DNA of 64,000 nt from Pogostemon cablin. Lineage: Eukaryota; Streptophyta; Magnoliopsida; Lamiales; Lamiaceae. The stretch is taken from assembly GCA_023678885.1 (NCBI GenBank), contig CM042955.1, forward strand, positions 33,512,088 to 33,576,087. Direction: 5' to 3'. The first letter of the stretch is position 1, and every line of letters begins with the position of its first letter. Made by a program: the position numbers and the translations under genes. Below, one piece after another: positions 43,154 to 54,206 of the stretch. A model generated the notes under the pieces. It ran no database searches and was not told where the DNA came from. It saw nothing but the letters and a program-made list of their open reading frames with translations.

Positions 43154-44605
43154 TGATTGGTCGTTAATAGTCCGGGCGACCAAGCAACAAAATATCGAAC
43201 CCAAGGGAATTTAGGATTTGTGGCCTTCAAGTTATAGTCTCGTATTAGTTAGGGACGACCGAGAAGAGAGATAATAAAAACAAGAAAAGAAACTAATTAC
43301 AATATTTTTGTAATTTTCAATGCAAAGGAAATCTTCATGATGCAATTCAAATGGATCAATCATGTAACACATCTAATTGCCTCCCAATTTAAGCTATCAT
43401 AGTAAGAGCGATCACTATTTTCACCTAAACTCTCTCTCGAGATAAAGAGGATGTAGGCCCTTACAAAGACCCCAAAGTAGCACATAGGATCGATACCATA
43501 GCGAACACCTCCCAATATGTACTAATTACACGTACGAGTTCCCTAAAAGGTACTAAATCATAGGTAATATTCCCTTTCTAGGTACTATGAATTCACTAAG
43601 GTTGGGTTCCCCTCACTAGATTAATTGACCTCTCGATCTAACCTCTCTAGTGTCCACTTATGTAGTTCTAAACATGAGAGGTCGTCTCCAACTCTTCCCA
43701 CATTAATCCACATAACCCATATGATGAAATGATTAAATTAATTCCTAAAACACATAATTGAACTCTCGTTCTAACCACATGCACTAGATAATTAACCACA
43801 CAAATCAAACATATAGATTAAACAATTAAGCATCCATAAATGAAACTAATCAAAGTCGAGATTGCAATTTAAATAATATCACAAATTAATCCATAATCTA
43901 AACATCACTTAAACATCCAAAACATAGAAAATAAAAAGATAATAAGTAGGATTAGATTACACCTTAATGAAGTTTTACATCCATGAGGATCATCTTTTTC
44001 TTGGTGTCCCCACCTTCTTGGAAAACAATAAAATCCTAATCTAGAAAAAATATTTAAACTACGGACGGATCCCTCACCCCGAAAGGGGGAGGGATCTCAA
44101 CTATGGAGGTCTTACTTAAAAGCCCTCTCAACTATTGAATCTTAGAAATGATTCAATTTAATGGAGAATTTAATGGTTGAGAATTGGTCCATGGTGGCTT
44201 TCATGGAAGAGGGTATTTATAGTAGTAAGGATGAGAGAAATTTGAGTGAGTTTTCAATGTGGGACAAGTGGGTTCATATAGTGGTAGAGTGAGAGGAATT
44301 TGTAGTAAGTAATCAATGTGGGATAATTTAGCTCATGGGACCAAAAATAAGATTTATAACAAAATTTCCTTTGGCCCGTTCTTGCTCGTTTCAACTCCAA
44401 ATCGAGCTCCGTTTTCTCCCACATCTTCCTCTTCACTTGTAGAATCCATTTTTATCAAAATCACCCATTTTTCTGCAAAAATAAACAAAAATACCTTTCT
44501 CCAAATAATCAAGCAATTAATAGTATTTTCATTAAAATCATGCTCAATTATTAAATTAAAGCCACAAAAATCCACTTAAAATCTAGGTGAATTTCACAAC
44601 GATCA
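43154..44605 (-). repeat. element 3, 5' LTR (right copy)
   Basis: A 1452-bp partner of 40045-41495, with the motif block at 43508-43594. Confidence 0.93.
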
Positions 44606-44616
44606 TGTGGGTAGTT

Positions 44617-45807
44617 TGATAAGTCGTAATTTTACAATATTATTTTAGATGAATTTATATATATTTATGTGAGTTGTGAATTATTTAGTGTAATTACGAC
44701 TTATTTATATTTTATACACTTGAACTTTAATTATTTTATTTCTTATTAAAACAGGTCAAAAATAAGAGAAATTGTACAGTCACCATAATTTATTTTGTGG
44801 ACTGTTACAATAATTTTAATTATTGGAAATAAAGAGTTGACCAAGTAAAATAAGGGGAGATTTGACTTGAAATTAAGGAGAGATTTGATTTGAAGAGCCT
44901 AAGGAAACTTATTAAAGGGAGATTGGAGATGCAATGAACCTGGACACTCACATTGGGAAGGACAAGGCAGATTGGGAGAAGGCTCCATCATGAAGAACAT
45001 ATCAGTTTATCGTTTTTATTTTTAGATTTAATTTTAATTATGTAATTTAGTTTCTAGTCCGAGGGTTGTGAACCTCACATGAATTATTTATTTTATTGTT
45101 TTGAATTTTATATTGCAAACTTTTATATAAATTTATTCTATTACATGCTTTGATGTTCTTAATAGCACTTTGATAATTATTTTAGTCTGGCCATCTAATT
45201 TAATTATTTAATTGCTTAACGCTATTTCGTGATCCACAATCCGTAATTGTTGTGAGGAGTGAATTAAGTAGCAAATAGAGATAATTCCCTCTAGGTGTAA
45301 TAGGATCTAGGTTGTATGATTCCTAGCCGGTTTTCGTAGCCTAGTAATTCTATGTTTGGAGTCTTAATGCATTTGCGAGTTCGAATCCATAGGGTCACTT
45401 GTAAATAGTTTAATTTAGTGGTCGTACTCTAATTGATGACCTTAAGAACATTCGGGTTAATTTGGTCGTACCATTAGCCTAGGGATTTGAGTTTGTATAA
45501 TTATTTGCATGTTTAATTCTTGCGATTTTATGAATTAGGATATGAGAGAGGATCAAATCCTTGGACTAGGTTGTTATTTTATTTGTTCTATTATTTAATT
45601 TTATGTTTGCTATTTTAATTATTTATTTCCATGTTAGTAGTTGTTAGAATCCAATCCATCCCCCCATTGTTACTTTAGAAACACGTTAAGTTAAATTGAA
45701 ATTTGATTACTCCCTGTGGGTTCGACCCTTACTTACCCTACTACATTCTTAGTGGGTTTGTTTGGAAAATTATAATTTTATTTTTAGGTGCCGATGACAG
45801 CACATCA
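44617..45807 (+). repeat. element 2, 3' LTR
   Basis: A 1191-bp partner of 35974-37165, ending CACATCA followed by the AAGAA duplication. Confidence 0.93.
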
Positions 45808-45830
45808 AAGAATAACGCACAGTACTAAAC

Positions 45831-46824
45831 ATGGCCGGAGCAAGGCAGAATCCGGATAATGTTGCCATACGTGAAATTTCACGAATTATGGAATTGGTAA
45901 CATGGGGTTGATAGGAGCAAGGGGGAAGATGATGATTTTGGCATACATCCCGCTCTTATTAATATGGTAGAGAATAATCTCTTTTCTGGAGATTGTTTTG
46001 AAGATACATATCAGTATCTTTGAAGATTTCTTGGTTATGCAGACACTCAAAAGAGTGATGGAGCTAATGATCATGCTAGACGGATTGCCCTATTCAAGTT
46101 TTTTTTAATTGATAAGGTGGAAGCTTGATATGAGACTCTTGATGCAGCTGATTGCACTACATGGGACCAACTACAGCAGAAGTTCTTAGAGAGATACATG
46201 CCACCCTCAAGGATCTTAAAGATGAAGCACGAGATCACCCAATTTGTTAAGAATCAGGGTGAGAAATTTCATGAGGCGTGGAACAGGTTTAAAGACATGA
46301 TCAGGAGGTGCCCACAACATGGAATGTCTAAGGCTCAGTATATAAGCATCTTCTACTATGGATTAGATTGTGAGTAGCGTGTTTTTATTGATACATCATC
46401 AGGAGGAGTGTTGTTATCTAAGACAGCACTTGAAGCAGAAAAGTTATTTGAAGACATCTCTATGAATTCACGTGACTGGTATGTAGAGAGAGATAGAGGA
46501 TCATATATGCTTGGCAAGGTAGCGCAGGTTGAACATCAAGTGGTAAAGCCGAATAGGGAGGATGAGATCGTCTCTAGTCTAGCGAACATCAACAAGCTAC
46601 TAGAGTACCAGCAAAAGCAGATCACAGAATTGACACAAAGGGGGCCTAGTATGCGGCAGCAAGAAGTGAAGAGTGTTAAAGATACCTTCAATCGATACAT
46701 GGCTGAGAATGATGCAAGGATTGATCATCTTGAGGATACCATGAATGTTGATCATGCAGATTTATCTAAGCAGTTAAAGGAACTAACTTGGATTATGGGG
46801 CAGATGACCGCGAACGTGAATTAA
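45831..46824 (+). pseudogene. element 1 gag (Retrotrans_gag), broken
   Basis: ATG at 45831 starts MAGARQNPDNVAIREISRIM, followed by a shift near 45912. The capsid-like part then reads FSGDCFEDTYQYL, LGYADTQKSDGANDHARRIALFKFFL, CTTWDQLQQKFLERYMPPSR and EKFHEAWNRFKDMIRRCPQHG. Nonsense codons interrupt at about 46021 (after YQYL), 46126 (after DKVEA) and 46376 (after YGLDCE). A final frame 46408-46824 is open and helical (KLLEYQQKQITELTQ). This is the gag of an Athila-type Gypsy element; it would form the particle. Downstream to about 47690, gag-like text with stops continues but no protease, RT or integrase follows. Confidence 0.85.
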
Positions 46825-46929
46825 TTGACACAAAAATTGGAAGATAAAGCCATCACGTTAAGGTCTGGAACACAGTATGAGGGACCGATGAGGCCAGAAC
46901 TAAAATCAGAGATATTGGGAATAACAGAG

Positions 46930-47240
46930 CCTCATTTCGACTAGAAACACCAGGATTCGACCAGACCCTCTGGTCAAATCCAGGTCAAATCCTACCATCT
47001 GGAGCACTGTGTTTTATCAGAAGTTCGATTCGACCTGAAGCCATCCAATTCGACCAGACCTCATGGTCGAATCGAATGATATAATTCATACAGAAGCTCA
47101 ATTTGACCAAGAGCACTTCAATTTGACCAGACCTACAGGTCAAATCCAGCAGACAAATAGAAAATGGACTTCCAGGTGCACAATTCGACCACTACATACC
47201 CAATTCGACCAGCAGCCCTGGTCGAATCCAGGTCAAACCC
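46930..47240 (+). repeat. array of TTCGACC / GGTCGAA words in element 1 interior
   Basis: AATTCGACC, TTTGACC and their complements (TGGTCGAATC, GGTCAAATC) recur about every 20-40 bases as short inverted pairs. The same words fill the LTR segments 34358-34575 and 50080-50285. Confidence 0.75.
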
Positions 47241-47717
47241 AATCATTCTGCACCATTTTTCAAGCCGAATGCTCTACATGATGTTGATGTTATTCCAGTA
47301 CCATTACATGAGCAGAATACTGAGCTTACAATGGAGAAGAAGTGGGAAAAAGTAAAGAAGTTGAGAGCCGAGAAGCTTAGACTGCAGATGGATAATGAAG
47401 ATGTGGTTTTCTCTCTTGATCATGCAATGAAGATGCCCATGGAGACTTAATCGTGCAAGAGCATTGATGTGATTTCTAACTTATTTAATCTTGATTTTTC
47501 TAAGACAGATGATTCTGAATTTAAGTGGAAGATTGACAAGAAGGTGTCTAGATAGCCATGAGAGGAAGAAAATTTCAATGATCATATTTTTGTAACCAAG
47601 AAAGGTGAGGTGTTGAGTGTAGACAAGAAGAGGGAAAGAAAGTATTTGAAGGTGAGGATGCGACAAGACCATCTTCCGATCAAGTAGTTTAAAAGGTTAC
47701 ATCTGTCGTGACTCTCT

Positions 47718-49515
47718 GATGTTAAATATGAGCGCCTGTTGGGGGCCTATCCTTCCATTTTATTGCTTTATTTCTTTTGTGTGAGTGAGAAATTTTTATA
47801 TTTATGGTGCTTACTAATCGGCAATTACATCTCTTTGTAAACTTAGTTTCAACTTACGTTTTTACTAAGTTTGGGGGGTGTGATGTTATTACCTCATTGA
47901 AGCACCAAGAGTATAATCTTTTCTTTGTAATGTTTGCCAAGGGAATTGATTTTTTGCGGTATGTTGAAACTTTAATCGGTTTTGACGTGTCAATTTTTTG
48001 TAATTTACCTAGTGTTCAGTGGTGTTTCTAGTGTGTGGAGTCGATTAGATAGTCAATTAAATCGTTCTTAGAGTTCTTCTATTTTATTATTGATGAATCC
48101 TGTGATGATGAGTGTTTGAGCTTTGATGATAGAAAAGGGTAACTAGGTGGCAAAACGAGTTCTACATTGAGGCTTCAACTCGAGGAGCTCGTACATTCAT
48201 TGAAGAAAAATCAGGTGCCCTCGTTTCCTTATTCTAATTTTTGTATGTGCTTTTAGTTCACGGAGTGAAAGGATTGATTTTATATTTTTGGTGATCCATG
48301 TGAGCTTATATTTTTAAATTGTGCCTGAAATTCATATGCTCTTGAAATTGATGGAGGAATTATACTTGAATTATATTGTGATATGAAGTTCTATGTGTAC
48401 TTGTGGGATATTGCTTACCATGAAAAGTGCTCTGTTACTTGTTAAAAACCCATATGAGATTTTGAGCCTCGTTGATCATGTACATAATCACATGATATTT
48501 CTTTCTGGTGAGTATCATTCTTGTGTGTGTATTCTAGAACTTGCCTCTTGTCTTACTTGAAACTACATGTTGTGTTAGATAATGGGAAATGATCTAAGGC
48601 CATCTTTGAATTTATGAGTCACTTAGCCAAATAATTCCTACCAAATAATTTTATATTCGTAGTTAGCCCTTTTGAGCCTAAAAGCCTTATTTCTTTGGCA
48701 ACCTACGAACTTTGATATCCTGTTTGAGCCTGAAATTCCTATATTTAGTGGAGAATTAAATGATGTCAAAGTGTGTGAATTGAATTTCATGGAGTTTGGA
48801 AGGAATAGAATATTTGGAGCTGCACAAGTGATTATGAGCTAAAAAAATATGAGCTGAAAAATAAGTTGCTTAGGGGTAGTACTCGAAACTGGTACCCCAA
48901 GATGTTAGAGGTAGTGCCCGAAACTGGTACCTCGAGAAAAAAAAGAAAGGAAAGAAAAAGTATGTTGAGCTTGAAGGAAATGAGAGAAAAGAAAATTAGA
49001 AGAGTATGAAGTTGGATAGCCTTGAAGTGTAAAAATCTGCAGTACAAAAGATCTCCGGTTTTAATTCTCTACTAATTGAGTCACTTAATTCATATGTTTC
49101 CTACCTTAACCAAAGAACCAATAGTACATCCAAAAGAAAAGTCCTTTTTGATCTTATTGTCTAATCATACTTTTAGTGGTGGAGAGTTTGAGATATTTGG
49201 CAAGTTTATGGTTACGCATGCACTTGAATTGAATCTGAGCGTAAGCATCTTAACCTATAAGTGTACATCTTTTACACTTAAGTGCGAGTGATATATATAC
49301 TTGCCGTAAGAACATGTCAATGGAGCATTTGAATTGGTGGTAATTGTCTTAACATGTATGCTATGAATTGATTATTACATGTAATGAGAGTTGCATGACC
49401 TAAGTTGAGGACAATTATATTTTGAATGGGGTATTAATCATAGTCATTGTTTCCCCGCTAATTTTCATACTCTCTTTCTCTTTATTTTTATTTTGTTGCC
49501 TCGGGACGGAGCAAC
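47718..49515 (+). other. element 1 non-coding 3' module with internal and terminal G-rich tracts
   Basis: A degraded copy of the GATGTTAAA...GCGCCTGTTGGGGG motif lies at 47718-47745. CTAAGTTTGGGGGGTGTGAT at about 47864 is a polypurine-like tract some 1.65 kb before the real one (49520-49530). The text between resembles the interior of element 3 (TTCTAGAACTTGCC, GGCCATCTTTG, CACTTAGCCAAA, TTTCTTTGGCAACCTAC). A hairpin GTTGC...GCAAC with internal bulges is at 49495-49515. Confidence 0.6.
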
Positions 49516-49532
49516 GGGTAAGTTTGGGGGAT

Positions 49533-51540
49533 TGTTGAGAGTGGAAATTAGTGTGTTTGAGTGTCCAATTTAACACTTTTTTGATGAAAATTGTTGTTAT
49601 ATATTAGCACAAGTGTCTTATATTCAATATATGTGAGAAAAAGGTGCACTTGAGGTGTTTTATTGTATTTTAGGTGGAAAAGGGATGAAAAGTGCAAAGT
49701 TGGAGAAAATATGCAATTTGTGCAAGAACACGGAAAACGCACATCTAATTTTCGTAATTTTTCTGTGTTGTTGTGGAGATCAAAACTGTTCGTGTGATAC
49801 ATGGTTGGAAATCCACTGAAATGAGGGTTGATTTGGCGTAAAGAACACCTCAATCGGATTCCAAATGAGGAAGTTATGATCAAAATGGTGACGTAGCGCG
49901 AGCTGTGCCGAACAGAATTGCTGTGCTATTTTCCGTGGCTTGCATTCAAATCTTGGAGTTTTCTTATGTTCTTTATATGGATAGAAATCCAAGGAAGAGA
50001 GGATCGCGTGAGCGCAAGAATCTCTCAAATTGGAGCTCGGATGTGGAAGTTATACGTGAAATGGTGAGACAGCGCAAGACAATTCGACCACAAAATATAA
50101 ATTCGACCTAACCATGTGGTCGAATCCTGGTTGAATTGGATGGCAAAAGAAGCAATTCGACCACGACACCTCAATTCGACCTGCTGTGCTGGTCGAATCC
50201 AGTACCTGAAGCTTCCAGTAGGGTGATTCGACCTGCAATTAGCCAGGGGAGGTGAATTTAACCTAGCTTCGTGGTCGAATTGACGTGCGAAAACTTACCA
50301 TATCCGTATTTTTACACCCTCAATGCATGTGATCACTCAAAAAGTCCATTCCAAGACCTATAAAGAGAGTTTACAAGTATAAAAGGGGGTGTAGATCACA
50401 CCATTAGGAGAAAAAAACAACAAGAGAGTCATAAGAGAGGCCACAACCATACCACACCCTACAAGGGGGTTCACCTCCCAACCATCATCCACATCCTTTC
50501 CTCCATCCATCCATCACTTTGAAGATTCGTCTGTGAAATTAATAGGAGAACCAAGAGGAGGATTCAAGACGGAGAAGGACGCGACGACTCCCACATCTAG
50601 GGTTTTATTCGTTTCCTAATTTATCTTGTAATTTTCTGGACTACGGGTAAGATCTATCCAACATCCATGATTGTTCTTCGTAACATCATGGGCTAGAGCC
50701 GTTTTGGTAGAACTAGGGTTGTGAAGGTTTTTACCAATTAATTGAACTTTCGTGTGTAAACTCCATACAACACTACTTGTGGATTTATTTTATATATGAT
50801 TATGCTTTCTTAATTCATATTCACGGTAGATTTGTGCATCTTCAATTGGTATATAGAGTCTGAATATATATCTTGGTTGTAAATTGAGTGCGTTCACCGC
50901 TGAACAGGATTCCATGTTATGATTCTAAGTGAGGGGACTCCGAAGCTTCATTAGAACTGTCATATATGAATATTTATTAATTAAATTGAATTCGGGTTAG
51001 TAAGCAGGATAAAGAGGATAATTTTATAGTACCTATAAAGGGAGATCATATCGGGTTAGAGTACCAATCGGCCAGGGAAATAATTGATACTGATAGTACC
51101 TAGAAAGGGGGGTGGAATTATATCTCTTGCTCCGAGGTTATTCACACGTGTTACATGCATGTTTACTTGTGTCTATAGAGTAGATATGCATGGTTTAGTG
51201 ATGCGTCCATATTCCACAAGGTAGAGTCGGACATCAACACACGGAAGGGAAATTAATGCGTGAAACTGGATTATCCTTGAGCTACCTATTCTCCTACTTG
51301 ATCCACTTTCGTATTCTTCAAGTGACTTTATTTTATTTGTTATTTTAATTACTTGTTTAGTAGTTTAATAATTCTAAACCTCAACTATATTGCCATAATC
51401 GTCTTAATTAATTTAGATAATAATTAAATTGATAATACGCCGTCCTTTGGGTTCGATATTCACTTGGTCACTTGCTTAAGCTGCAATTGATATCCTTAAT
51501 ACTTGGGGATTAATTTTGCGTGCAAAGAAAACGCGCATCA
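49533..51540 (+). repeat. element 1, 3' LTR
   Basis: A 2008-bp partner of 33805-35819, starting TGTTGAGAGTGG and ending GCGCATCA, followed by the GTTAT duplication. The motif block is at 51025-51110. Confidence 0.93.
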
Positions 51541-51739
51541 GTTATGGCTCGAAACAGATTCTACGTATGTGTTGCATGCATTTGAGAATGATCAGGCCAT
51601 TATCCCTTGGCAACTTCTGGCACGATAGTGGCAAGCTAAAAGCATTATTCAACACTCCCGTTTTTGTGTTACTCATGTTTTTCGGGAAGCAAATACGGCT
51701 GCTGATGCTATGGCGTCGATAGGAGGAACATACACTTGA
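51541..51739 (+). pseudogene. LINE-A ORF2, C-terminal end of RNase H
   Basis: The reading continues from 33804 across the LTR element: LETDSTYVLHAFEND, a TAG near 51627, then HVFREANTAADAMASIG and TGA at 51737-51739. The Asp of ETDS and HVFREAN(T/R)AAD are the usual plant LINE RNase H end motifs. The split and the internal stop exclude function. Confidence 0.85.
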
Positions 51740-51919
51740 TTCAATCAACTACCACCTCACTTGAATGGAATCCTCTTTGATGGTATGAATCATCAATATT
51801 TTGGATTTAAATAGGATGCTTCCTATTTTCTTTTGAACATCTTTTTTCTTCTTGACTCTGTACTCTTTTCATTTTTATCTTAATAATATGATTTATTAGC
51901 TTAAGGTAGATGGGGTTTA

Positions 51920-52743
51920 GAGCATCTCTTCCCACATCATATTTATAATTTGAAGAGTATTTGATGTAAAATAGAATGTATTTTAAATTTAAAGAACTAT
52001 TTTTTTATCTCCTCCAACATTCTCTCTATATTTTATTTCTCATTTAGAAAAAATTATTCATAGGTATATACTTTGTACCCTAAATTACTAGGAGTTATAA
52101 TGAGTTCAAATAATTACTCTCACATACAAAATATTAAAGTAAAATAACAAATTAATCTTAATTTATTATAATCTCATACACTTTTAAACTACAAACCCTA
52201 AACCCCGCACCCACCCATTGCCGCCGCCAAACCACCACCGGACCACCATACTTTTTTTACTGCACACATTTTTTGCTACACACACGAACTTTTGCTGCAC
52301 ACAAACATTTATGTGCAGCACATTGTAAGGATAATATTGGAATATCGTTATATATTTATGTAGTTAGTAGTAATATTTTTGTATGTTTGTATCTCATAGT
52401 AATAAAGGAGTTTTTAATATACCTAGTAGTAATTATCCCTTTAATTTATTATCTTTTCAATGTCCATTTATTATATTTGTATTTTTTTAATATTATATTT
52501 TTCATTTTTAATTTATTTTATCATAGATGTGAAGTAATTAATATTTTAGGTGTGTTGGAAGTAATGAAAAAAGTAAAAGCAATAAATTTTAAAGAGGTAC
52601 TTTGGCTCTTCAAATTTAGAGAGCCAAAATCATTATGTAAAATATTTTGTTATTTTAAAGAGCCTATTGGACATACATTTTTACATTTGACTCTCTTAAA
52701 TTTTAACTATTTTTTTCATTTAAAGAGTCTTTAGAAAATGCTC
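51920..52743. mobile_element. Tourist-like MITE (PIF/Harbinger type)
   Basis: The ends GAGCATCTCT... and ...AAAATGCTC are inverted and flanked by TTA at 51917-51919 and 52744-52746. The AAAGAGnCT / TTTGAAGAG words near each end are also inverted. It is 824 bp and AT-rich; the 153-codon frame inside (52273-52734) is compositional. It landed at the edge of the LINE-A duplication. Confidence 0.6.
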
Positions 52744-52822
52744 TTAGACGTTAAAAAGAAATGTGATAATCATATATCAAATGCTCTTAGACGTTAAAAG
52801 AAATGTGATAATCATATATTAA
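52738..52822. repeat. 44-bp tandem duplication at the MITE edge
   Basis: ATGCTCTTAGACGTTAAAA followed by AGAAATGTGATAATCATATAT occurs twice in direct succession with one base of length difference in the A run. Confidence 0.75.
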
Positions 52823-53738
52823 AATTTAAATAATACTCATATGGCTTGTTTGGTAGGATAGATGGAATTATGCATGATTGATGAATTAAATGATGTCTTA
52901 TACCAGTTAATATCAGTTTATACATGAGTACCATGTTTGCTTCATAATTGTAAAAGTTTAGAAAAATAAAATTATATTGCGGTTCCATAAAAAATAAATA
53001 TTTAATAAATTTTATTAGGACACAATAAACTGCTCAATTTACAATTATATCCCTGAGAAATATTTCACTCCACCATATATCGTTGGAAGAAAATTTAACA
53101 TTCTTGTGTTCTTCCCATCTCTAATTTTCTCACACTCTCTCCGGCCACACAACTCTCATCATCTCTCTTGTTTCCTTAGAATAACATTGTTCTTCTTTCA
53201 AATAAAATTATGTAAGATCTACAGCTTACGCTTACTAAAATGAATAACATATCACCAAAATGAATAATCGATCATATGCTTATTTACTATAGAAATTGCT
53301 ATACAGTTTAAATACATGATCATCACAGTGGAAAAGAATTTATAAAATAAACCAGCAAGCTACTTTTGTCATTCCTCTTCCTAGCTTCAAAATGCCAGAA
53401 TCTCGCTGCGACCGCCAGAGAAACGCCAATTTCCTTATCGAGCGAATATACTAGTTTATCACTACTACGACAAAGATCATGTGAAATAAATTTTCTAATT
53501 GATTAGTTCTCTTTATCTGAATGTATAAAGAACGGATGTCTCATTCCACAATAAGTTCAGGATGTGTAATATGTAATATAGAGGTTTGCCTACAAAGGGC
53601 CTATAGTTTTTAACTGGCTTGTAGGTTTACACATTTTCCCAACCAATCAAAGTATTACAAGAGTTTACATATCTAACCCTTGTTAATACCCTCTACCAGA
53701 TAGTTTAAACGATAAAATTAAACTAGTACTTATATTAT
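52823..53738. other. AT-rich intergenic DNA
   Basis: No gene was recognised. GGCTTGTTTGGTAGGATAGA at 52843 resembles a MITE terminus, but no inverted partner was found. Confidence 0.45.
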
Positions 53739-53745
53739 TCTCTTG

Positions 53746-54206
53746 GCTAATAGAATGGGCAAAGTAATGGATCGTATCATCTTAGAAGAGCAATCAGCGT
53801 TCATTGAGGGTTGACAAATCCTCGATTGCATAGTTACGCTCAATCAAGTTCTAGAAGAAATCAAGAGTTCCAAAGAAGCATGTTTTTACTTTAAAATTGA
53901 TTTCTCAAAGGCCTTCGAATCTATCAATTGGAACTTTCTCAATGACATGATGAAGAATATAGGATTCAATGACAAATGGAGAGGATCGATATATGAATGC
54001 ATCTCGATAGCCCACCTTGATGTCCTTGTTAACGGGAGCCCCTCAGGGGATTTTCAGCTAAGACGTGGTATCAGACAGGGGGATCCCTTATCTCTCTTAC
54101 TCTTCTTGATTATTGCAAAAGGTCTAAGCTGTCTTTTGAAAAAGCCTATTGAGATCATCTTTTCAACCTTGTGGAAATTGGATATGAGAATATTAAGGTG
54201 TCTCAT
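53746..54206 (+). pseudogene. LINE-B reverse transcriptase, first part
   Basis: The reading gives NRMGKVMDRIILEEQSAFIEG, a TGA near 53812 where Arg is usual (QILD follows), FYFKIDFSKAFESINWNFL with the first catalytic Asp, VLVNGSPSGDF and RRGIRQGDPLSLLLF. A frame shift lies near 54150. It then reads VEIGYENIKVSH up to element 4, and YVDD follows on the other side at 60879. Confidence 0.88.

Larger units (their letters stand above)
40045..44605 (-). mobile_element. LTR retrotransposon element 3 (non-coding, LARD/TRIM-like), reverse orientation inside element 2
   Basis: LTRs at 40045-41495 and 43154-44605 are flanked by TGTGG (40040-40044 and 44606-44610). The reverse orientation follows from the primer site next to the right copy and the polypurine tract (AAACCCCCAAACTTAAAG on +) next to the left copy. 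The interior is 1658 bp and holds no gag or pol. I count roughly 20 differences between the LTRs by eye. It entered 11 bases before the 3' LTR of element 2, splitting that element's polypurine tract. Confidence 0.95.
35974..45807 (+). mobile_element. LTR retrotransposon element 2 (pol-less), nested in element 1
   Basis: LTRs at 35974-37165 and 44617-45807 start TGATAAGTC and end CATCA. AAGAA is duplicated at 35969-35973 and 45808-45812. Without element 3 it is about 5.3 kb. The insertion sits 18 bases upstream of the gag ATG of element 1. It has a zinc-knuckle ORF remnant and a long non-coding 3' half but no pol. Confidence 0.95.
33805..51540 (+). mobile_element. LTR retrotransposon element 1 (Gypsy/Athila-like, pol-less)
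   Basis: Two ~2.0-kb direct repeats (33805-35819 and 49533-51540) flank the element, which is bordered by GTTAT at 33800-33804 and 51541-51545. The right LTR starts TGTTGAGAGTGG and both end GCATCA; the left copy has TA instead of TG. Joining the flanks at one GTTAT gives the LINE reading GWNWLWLETDSTYVLHAFE, which proves insertion into RNase H. Without element 2 it is about 7.9 kb with ~3.9 kb internal DNA. It carries only a broken gag; no protease, RT or integrase was found. A polypurine tract (AAGTTTGGGGGAT) precedes the 3' LTR. Confidence 0.95.
26935..51899 (+). mobile_element. L1-type LINE (LINE-A), opened by nested insertions
   Basis: ORF1 (27036-28776) and ORF2 (28780-33804, continuing 51541-51739) follow the plant L1 order. 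Flanking sequence CTTAAGGTGGATGGGGTT at 26917-26934 recurs at 51900-51917 with one mismatch (17 of 18), a good target-site duplication for a full-length LINE. Subtracting the LTR retrotransposon at 33805-51540 (plus 5 bp) and the CACTA element at 31058-32224 (plus 3 bp) leaves about 6.1 kb, the usual size. The 3' end has no clear poly(A), only TAATAATATGATTTATTAG. Confidence 0.85.

Noticed and set aside
41206..44579. pair of 87-codon frames at 41206-41469 and 44316-44579
   Set aside because: They are the same position in the two LTRs of element 3, not genes.
45831..47700. functional gag-pol of element 1
   Set aside because: Several nonsense codons in gag and no protease, RT or integrase motif anywhere in the interior.
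52273..52734. 153-codon open frame on +
   Set aside because: Very rich in Ile, Leu, Phe and Tyr as expected from AT-rich DNA; lies inside a MITE and matches no family.
52843..53640. MITE starting GGCTTGTTTGGTAGG
   Set aside because: The terminus is suggestive, but no inverted partner or duplication was found.
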